From NCBI GenBank assembly GCA_946188155.1, contig CAMHUC010000013.1, forward strand, positions 1 through 64,000: DNA of 64,000 nt, in the 5' to 3' direction. The position numbers and the translations under genes are program-made. Positions 59,017-64,000 of this stretch are shown here, piece by piece (the first letter of the stretch is position 1; each line of letters begins with the position of its first letter). Source of the DNA: an uncultured bacterium (GTDB taxonomy: Bacteria > Bacteroidota > Bacteroidia > Bacteroidales > Bacteroidaceae). The notes beneath the pieces are model-generated. The model was not told the origin of the DNA and searched no databases. It was given only the letters and a program-made list of their open reading frames with translations.

Positions 59017-60168
59017 ATGAAAAGAACATTCGTGACCCTGATTGCCCTGATGGCAATGACCCTCTCGTTCGCACAGAGCGAGCAAGCTAACGACGTGATG
59101 AGAACCCTACGACTGGCCAACGACTACTTCATGGCCAAGTATGCCGACCCTACCCTGCCGACGAACGTCAACAAAATCCGCCCCTCGTCGCTATGGACGC
59201 GAGCCGTCTACTACGAAGGACTGATGGCCCTCTACGAGATTGACCCCGACCCGCGCTACGCCGACTATACCGACCGCTGGGCCGCGTTCCACAAGTGGAC
59301 GCCCCGTAACGGCGTGAAGACCAACGACGCCGACGACCAGTGCTGCGGACAAACCTACGTGGACCGCTACCTGCAGGTGGGCGGCGAAGAGAAAATCAAG
59401 TACGTCATCGAAAACCTCAACAACCAGATGCAGACACCCAACACGCAGAAGCCAGAGGCCGAAGGCTCGCTGTACGGCTGGTGGACGTGGATCGACGCCA
59501 TCCAGATGGCCATGCCCCTCTATATGCAAGTCTACAAGATCACCGGCGACCGCAAGTATGCCGACCACGCTATGAAGATGTACCGCTGGAGCCGCAACAC
59601 ACTGGCCGGAGGCCTCTTCAACGTGAAGGAGGGTCTCTGGTGGCGCGACAAGGACTACGTGGCCCCCTACCAGACACCCGACGGCAAGAACTGCTACTGG
59701 AGCCGGGGCAACGGATGGGTGTATGCCGCACTGGTGCGCTGCATGAACCAGCTCTCGCCGAAAGATAAATACTACAAGGAGCTGAAGAAAGACTTCCTGC
59801 TGATGAGCAAGGCTCTCAAAGACTGTCAGCGGCAGGAGGACGGACTGTGGAACCCCAGTCTGGTATCCTATGCCGACTATGGCGGCAAGGAGATGTCGGG
59901 CACGGCGCTTTTCCTCTACGGTATGGCCTGGGGCATCCAGAAGGGATACCTGAAGGCTCAGGAGTATAAGCCCGTATGCGACCGTGCCTGGCAGGGGCTG
60001 GTGCGCGACTGCGTACATACAGACGGATTCCTCGGATGGGCACAGGGCACGGGCAAGGACCCCTCGGCCGGACAGCCCCTCTCATACACCAAGGTGCCCG
60101 ACTTCGAGGACTACGGCACCGGCTGCTTCCTGCTCGGCGGCGCAGAATACTACAAACTGATAAAATAA
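59017..60168 (+). CDS. GH105 unsaturated rhamnogalacturonyl hydrolase, 383 aa
   Basis: Removes the unsaturated galacturonate left by the lyases, giving rhamnose-ended products. Signal MKRTFVTLIALMAMTLSFAQ, so periplasmic. (alpha/alpha)6-barrel features of GH105: RPSSLWTRAVYYEGLMALY, TNDADDQCCGQTYVD (Asp pair typical of the catalytic region), GWWTWIDAIQMAMPL, CYWSRGNGWVYAAL and the closing DFEDYGTGCFLLGG. Length is typical for the YteR/YesR type. It completes the PL11/PL26 lyase pathway encoded in the window. Confidence 0.95.
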   Translation: MKRTFVTLIALMAMTLSFAQSEQANDVMRTLRLANDYFMAKYADPTLPTNVNKIRPSSLWTRAVYYEGLMALYEIDPDPRYADYTDRWAAFHKWTPRNGVKTNDADDQCCGQTYVDRYLQVGGEEKIKYVIENLNNQMQTPNTQKPEAEGSLYGWWTWIDAIQMAMPLYMQVYKITGDRKYADHAMKMYRWSRNTLAGGLFNVKEGLWWRDKDYVAPYQTPDGKNCYWSRGNGWVYAALVRCMNQLSPKDKYYKELKKDFLLMSKALKDCQRQEDGLWNPSLVSYADYGGKEMSGTALFLYGMAWGIQKGYLKAQEYKPVCDRAWQGLVRDCVHTDGFLGWAQGTGKDPSAGQPLSYTKVPDFEDYGTGCFLLGGAEYYKLIK

Positions 60169-60199
60169 TGCAAACAATAACAAAGATTTACCCAAAATA

Positions 60200-60297
60200 A
60201 CAACGTATTAAAAACAACGTATTAAAAACAACGAATTAAAAACAGCGTATTAAAAACAATGAATTAAAAACAACGTATTAAAAACAACGAATTAAGA
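60200..60297. repeat. 14-bp tandem array, seven units
   Basis: Seven adjoining units of ACAACG(T/A)ATTAAAA with few substitutions, in exact 14-bp phase. The last unit becomes ACAACGAATTAAGA and merges into the AATTCGT element. No spacers, so not CRISPR. Confidence 0.9.
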
Positions 60298-60411
60298 CGA
60301 ATGACACGAATTTCACGAATTTATTTTATTCAACGAATTTAGTTTATTCAACGAATTTAATTCATCAGACTAGTGCATTGTATCGACGAGATTTGTATCT
60401 AATATGGATGA

Positions 60412-60490
60412 CTGTAGGGCGTTTTGCTTGTCAAACGCCGCCTGCTGCATCATCCACTGAACGGCGTTTGACAAGCAAAACGCCCTACAG
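60412..60490. repeat. Perfect 29-bp inverted repeat
   Basis: Arm 60412-60440 (begins CTGTAGGGCGTTTTGCTTG) pairs without mismatch with 60462-60490; loop of 21 bases. Nested inside the AATTCGT element. It may end the GH105 transcript. Confidence 0.92.
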
Positions 60491-60595
60491 TGGGAAGAAC
60501 AATTCGTCAAATAAAGAGCAATTCGTGAAATAAAGAACAATTCGTAAAATTCGTGCCATTCGTCTTAATTCGTTGTTTTAGAAAAAAAGAATAAT

Positions 60596-62971
60596 ATGAA
60601 GTATATAACAGTTTCATCAATGTTGTTCGTCGCGCTGACAGCATCGGCACAGAGAACCACGGAGTGTCTGGACTTCGGATGGGAGTTCAGTCGCCAAGTC
60701 GAAAACGGCAAATACGTAAATAGCAAATCCATCGATGTGCCCCACGACTTCCAGATAGAGCAGCCGTGGGTGGAGCCCTCGCCCGACGAGCGCCCCGACA
60801 ATACCGACGTGGCCGCCAACATCAAGAGCCGACTCTCCAGCCGGGGCTTCAAGGAGATGGGCAAGGGCTACTACCGCCGCCACCTGACACCCCCGGCAGA
60901 ACTGAAGGGCCGAAGGCTGCTCCTGCAGTTCGACGGCATCATGTACACCGCCGACGTCAGCCTCAACGGCGAGCGCGTCGGAGGAACAGACTATGGCTAC
61001 GTGGGCTTCGAGATCGACGTGACCGACAAGCTGAACGTCGGACAGGACAACCTCATCGAGGTCGTCGCCGACACCCGTGAACCCAACAACTCACGCTGGT
61101 ACACCGGCGGCGGGCTGATACGCAGCGTGCGGCTCGTCAGCACGCCAAAGGACCGCTACTTCGCCCGCCATCCGCTCTACATCACCACGCGCGACAACCG
61201 CTACGTGAGCCTCTCGGCAGCCTTCACCAACCGCACAAAGGACAAGACCAACCACTTCGCCCTGCAGATACTCGACCCCGACGGCAACGAGATCTACAGC
61301 GCGAAGGCCGAGATAGCCCGCCACCGAGGCACCCGCAACCAGGAGGAGCGCATCGCCACCGACATAGAGATTCCGGCACCCAAGGTGTGGGACATCGACA
61401 CGCCTTATCTGTATACAGCCCGTGTGCAGCTGCTCACGGACGACGGCACCGTGGCCGATGAGGCCACCAGCCAGTTCGGCATACGCACCGTAGAGATGGG
61501 GCCCGACTACGGCCTGAAGCTCAACGGGCGCAAGGTGCTGCTGCAGGGCTACGCCAACCACCACACCCTCGGCGCCCTCGGCGCGGCCAGCTACCCCAAG
61601 GCCATCGAGAAGCGCATACGGCTGATGAAGCAGTTCGGCATGAACCACATACGCACCTCGCATAATCCCTACAGCCGCGAGTTCATCGAGCTATGCGACA
61701 GGATGGGCATACTCGTGGTCGACGAGCTCTACGACAAGTGGACCCGCCAGCACACCGGCGGACGGGTGCCCTTCGAACAGCTGTGGCAACACGACGTGCC
61801 CGAGTGGGTGAAGCGCGACCGCAACTCGCCCTCCGTCATCCTCTGGAGCCTCGGCAACGAGCTGCAGCAGGACCCCAACCAGCCCTTCAACGACTTCGGC
61901 GTCACCATCTACAAGATGATGCGCACCCTCGTCGCCCGCTACGACTCCACGCGCCTCGTCACCGTGGCCATGCACCCCCGCTACCGTAACTGGCAGACCG
62001 ACTCGCTGCCCCACGACCTGGCCATGCTGACCGACGTACAGGCCTACAACTACCGCTACATGTACTTCCCCGGCGACGGCCGCCGATTCCCATGGATGAA
62101 GTTCTACCAGAGCGAGGCCAGCATCTCGGCCATGGGACCCAACTTCTTCGAGATGAACTTCGACAAGGTGATCGGACTGGCCTACTGGGGGGCCATCGAC
62201 TACCTCGGCGAGAGCCAGGGGTGGCCCGCCAAGGGATGGGCGCAGGGCGTGTTCGACATCGCGCTGGAGCCCAAGCCGAAGGCCTACTTCATGCGGAGCT
62301 TCTTCAAGCCGGAGGAACCGCTGGTCCACATCGCCGTCATAGAGTCGAAGAACGACGTGATGTGGAACGGCGTGCAGACGGGCAACGACGGGCTGAGCAA
62401 CAACTGGAACCGCCAGGAGGGCAGCGAGGTGTCGCTCTACACCTTCACCAACGCCGACGAGGTGGAGCTGCGCCTCAACGGCAAGAGCCTGGGCCGCAAG
62501 CAGAACCCCAAGAACGACCCGAAGCACCGTAACCAGATACGCTGGGACGGCATCAAATATGCCGAAGGCCGACTGACAGCCATCGCCTACAGCGGCGGCA
62601 AGGACGTGGCCCACCATCAGATAGAGACCGTGGGCAAGGCCACCAAGCTCAGCGCACTGGCCGAGGACACCTCGTGGAAGGCCGACGGCACCGACCTGAT
62701 GCACGTGCGCATCGAGGCCATCGACGCCAAGGGCCGCCGCGTGCCCATGGCCCAGGACGAGCTGAAGTTCAGCGTCGAGGGCGACGCACGGATAGTGGCC
62801 GTCAGCAATGGAGACATCAACAGCGAGGAGCTCAACGCCACCGACCACCGCCGCCTCTACAACGGCTCGGCCTTGGTCATCCTGCGGGCTGGCAAGGCAC
62901 CCTCGAAGGTCACGCTGAAGGTGAGCAGCCCCGCCTTCAAGACCATCACCACGAAGCTGGCGACGCTTTAG
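60596..62971 (+). CDS. GH2 glycoside hydrolase, 791 aa
   Basis: Third GH2 of the window. Signal MKYITVSSMLFVALTASAQR; sugar-binding domain (SIDVPHDFQIEQPWV, YYRRHLTPP, GIMYTADVSLNGERVG), TGGGLIRSVRLV, Ig-like domain, TIM barrel with GYANHHTLGALGAASYPKAI, HIRTSHNPYSREFIELCDRM, acid/base in ILWSLGNELQQDP and probable nucleophile in KFYQSEASIS, then C-terminal DUF4982-like and Ig-like domains. Periplasmic exo-glycosidase, probably a beta-galactosidase or related enzyme on pectin side chains. An AATTCGT element separates it from GH105, so it may be transcribed apart. Confidence 0.92.
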   Translation: MKYITVSSMLFVALTASAQRTTECLDFGWEFSRQVENGKYVNSKSIDVPHDFQIEQPWVEPSPDERPDNTDVAANIKSRLSSRGFKEMGKGYYRRHLTPPAELKGRRLLLQFDGIMYTADVSLNGERVGGTDYGYVGFEIDVTDKLNVGQDNLIEVVADTREPNNSRWYTGGGLIRSVRLVSTPKDRYFARHPLYITTRDNRYVSLSAAFTNRTKDKTNHFALQILDPDGNEIYSAKAEIARHRGTRNQEERIATDIEIPAPKVWDIDTPYLYTARVQLLTDDGTVADEATSQFGIRTVEMGPDYGLKLNGRKVLLQGYANHHTLGALGAASYPKAIEKRIRLMKQFGMNHIRTSHNPYSREFIELCDRMGILVVDELYDKWTRQHTGGRVPFEQLWQHDVPEWVKRDRNSPSVILWSLGNELQQDPNQPFNDFGVTIYKMMRTLVARYDSTRLVTVAMHPRYRNWQTDSLPHDLAMLTDVQAYNYRYMYFPGDGRRFPWMKFYQSEASISAMGPNFFEMNFDKVIGLAYWGAIDYLGESQGWPAKGWAQGVFDIALEPKPKAYFMRSFFKPEEPLVHIAVIESKNDVMWNGVQTGNDGLSNNWNRQEGSEVSLYTFTNADEVELRLNGKSLGRKQNPKNDPKHRNQIRWDGIKYAEGRLTAIAYSGGKDVAHHQIETVGKATKLSALAEDTSWKADGTDLMHVRIEAIDAKGRRVPMAQDELKFSVEGDARIVAVSNGDINSEELNATDHRRLYNGSALVILRAGKAPSKVTLKVSSPAFKTITTKLATL

Positions 62972-62988
62972 CTGACAGTTTACATAGC

Positions 62989-63010
62989 GGGGGCGCGCCA
63001 CCGCGCCCCC
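62989..63010. terminator. GC hairpin between convergent GH2 and rhaM
   Basis: GGGGGCGCG (62989-62997), loop CCAC, CGCGCCCCC (63002-63010), followed by TACAG on the plus side. It sits between the two stop codons and can serve both transcripts, though T-runs are absent. Confidence 0.7.
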
Positions 63011-63020
63011 TACAGTCAGA

Positions 63021-63338
63021 CTAATCGAGGTGGAACACCTCCTGGATGGGCACGGTGACGGGCGAGTTGTCGGGGTTCACCTCCATGATGTCGGCCATCA
63101 TGTCCCACCATTTCTGAGTGATGGGGTCCACGTTCTCCGTGTCCTGCGAGTTGCCCTCGCCCTCGCACTCCTGGTAGCCGAACAGGATATTGGTGTCCTT
63201 GTCCCAGTAGATGCTGTAGTTGCTCACCCCGCCGTCCTTGATCATCTTCACGAGTTCGGGCCAGATGGCGGCATGGCGCTTCTCGTACTCTTTCTCACAA
63301 CCTGGTTTCAGGTACATCTTGAATGCAAATCTCTTCAT
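63021..63338 (-). CDS. rhaM: L-rhamnose mutarotase, 105 aa
   Basis: Interconverts alpha and beta anomers of L-rhamnose before isomerisation. Short ferredoxin-like fold with the family's landmarks: FAFKMYLKPGCEKEYEKRHA (catalytic His in KRHAAIWPEL), GVSNYSIYWDKDTNILFGY, and WWDMMADIMEVN with the C-terminal VFHLD. The length of 105 is standard. Cytosolic. An AAGGAG precedes the ATG closely. The gene links the locus to rhamnose use; the rhaBAD genes are not in the window. Confidence 0.95.
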   Translation of the reverse strand: MKRFAFKMYLKPGCEKEYEKRHAAIWPELVKMIKDGGVSNYSIYWDKDTNILFGYQECEGEGNSQDTENVDPITQKWWDMMADIMEVNPDNSPVTVPIQEVFHLD

Positions 63339-63454
63339 ACTCCTTTATTGTTTAAGTAACTGAATAAAAATAATTTATGAAAATTCGTGTTCAATTCGTG
63401 ATAATTATATGTTTTTATAAACCACGCGCTCAGCTTTGCCACAACTTTCTCTTT

Positions 63455-63576
63455 AAACAACGAATTAAGACGAATTTCACAAATTACACAAATGATACAG
63501 GATTAGTCAAATTCGTTTTAATTCGTCAAATCAGTTCCAATTCGTCAAATTCGTGCAATTCGTTTTAATTCGTTGT
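63455..63576. repeat. AATTCGT palindromic element, copy 4
   Basis: AAACAACGAATTAAGACGAA at the left and TTTTAATTCGTTGT at the right, with ATTCGTCAAATTCGTGCAAT between. Two extra ATTCGTG units at 63382-63400 lie closer to rhaM. No gene in 63339-63627. Confidence 0.85.
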
Positions 63577-63627
63577 CGCTATTTCACCCACTCATCCCGT
63601 TGTTATTTCATCCTCTCATCCCGTTGC

Positions 63628-64000
63628 TTAGTTCCCGTCGGGTTTGGTAGTGTCCTGTTTCTGCGAGGGATACCACACGAACGCATCAGGGTTGTCGGGC
63701 TGCGCGGGGTCGAAGTCCTGCCAGTCGGCCCTCAGCTCGCCCACAAGGGGCAGCTGCAGCTGCTTCATGCCCATCACCACCATCTTGGCCACCTCGTAGG
63801 CCCCGTAGGGATTGAAGTGGGTATTGTCGGCCAGCGCCTTCGTCTGCCCGGCGAAGGTGTTGGCAGGATAGTGAACGAGTGCTCGCTTGCTGCCCTCGAA
63901 GCCGAGGGTCTCGAAGAAGGTGCGCGTCATGTCGTGCAGCTCTATCAGGGGCACGCCCTCGCGCCTGGCCACGGCCCGCATGGCGTCGGGATAGTCCAGA
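63628..64000 (-). CDS. CE12-type rhamnogalacturonan acetylesterase, C-terminal part
   Basis: Only the C-terminal 120 or so residues are in the window; the gene continues past 64000 (the frame is open through the edge with DYPDAMRAVARREG). SGNH-hydrolase features: VPLIELHDMTRTFFETLG and the catalytic Asp-His pair in DNTHFNPYGAYEVAKMV. Such enzymes remove acetyl groups from galacturonate in rhamnogalacturonan-I so that lyases can act. The tail DFDPAQPDNPDAFVWYPSQK is often seen in Bacteroidales members as I recall. Same strand as rhaM, 290 bp away. Confidence 0.85.
   Translation of the reverse strand, partial: LDYPDAMRAVARREGVPLIELHDMTRTFFETLGFEGSKRALVHYPANTFAGQTKALADNTHFNPYGAYEVAKMVVMGMKQLQLPLVGELRADWQDFDPAQPDNPDAFVWYPSQKQDTTKPDGN

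Larger units (their letters stand above)
60200..60580. repeat. AATTCGT palindromic element, copy 3 (expanded)
   Basis: The left arm is the 14-bp array followed by GACGAATGACACGAATT; the right arm is CAATTCGT units ending ATTCGTCTTAATTCGTTGTT. A separate long hairpin (60412-60490) lies in the centre. It fills the gap between GH105 and GH2. Confidence 0.88.

Noticed and set aside
60200..60297. Regular short repeats that could suggest a CRISPR array
   Set aside because: Units are 14 bp and abut one another with no spacers, and no cas gene is near.

Overview
The window looks like chromosome of a Prevotella-type Bacteroidales. The support is SusC/SusD pairs, a hybrid two-component regulator, lipoprotein signals, Bacteroidota promoters (TTTG, 19-21 bp, TAnnTTTG) and secreted proteins ending in a short GxYxxxGKKxxxx sorting-like tail. 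No rRNA or tRNA genes were seen.

Most of the window is a locus for breaking down rhamnogalacturonan-I and related pectin. On the minus strand it holds an operon of a small lipoprotein and two PL11 rhamnogalacturonan lyases (2.0-8.8 kb), a secreted protein of unknown function (16.1-18.2 kb), a four-gene SusC-SusD-SusC-SusD operon (20.4-30.3 kb), a PL26/YetA-like exolyase (30.5-33.9 kb), two GH2 glycosidases, a beta-propeller/DUF362 protein, a cytidylate-kinase-like protein and the hybrid regulator (45.6-49.7 kb). Divergent from the regulator, the plus strand carries a third SusC/SusD pair, a PL22 oligogalacturonate lyase, a GH28, a GH105 and another GH2. RhaM and a CE12-type acetylesterase cut by the window edge follow on the minus strand. 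The expected flow is surface binding and endo-cleavage (SusD, PL11), import (SusC), then periplasmic trimming (PL26, PL22, GH28, GH105, GH2, CE12) to rhamnose, galacturonate derivatives and galactose; RhaM interconverts rhamnose anomers. The regulator probably senses an oligosaccharide of this pathway.

Two AT-richer accessory stretches interrupt the locus. One, at 0-1.9 kb, has a HepT/MntA toxin-antitoxin pair, gene fragments and GGGTCAG palindromes. The other, at 8.9-16.1 kb, has a two-gene unknown module, a DinD homologue with a truncated copy, a single-chain restriction-modification enzyme, a frameshifted RhuM gene and a ParE/antitoxin pair. This second island is bracketed by near-identical direct repeats made of a terminator/promoter cassette plus an intact or decayed tail of the toxin-antitoxin pair.

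The most unusual aspect is repeat biology. A palindromic element built of ACGAATT/AATTCGT units occurs four times, once inside the PL26 reading frame as an Asn/Ser/Leu-rich linker. Period-7 tandem arrays fill many gene junctions, and an inverted pair of such arrays forms the linker between the kinase and receiver modules of the hybrid regulator.
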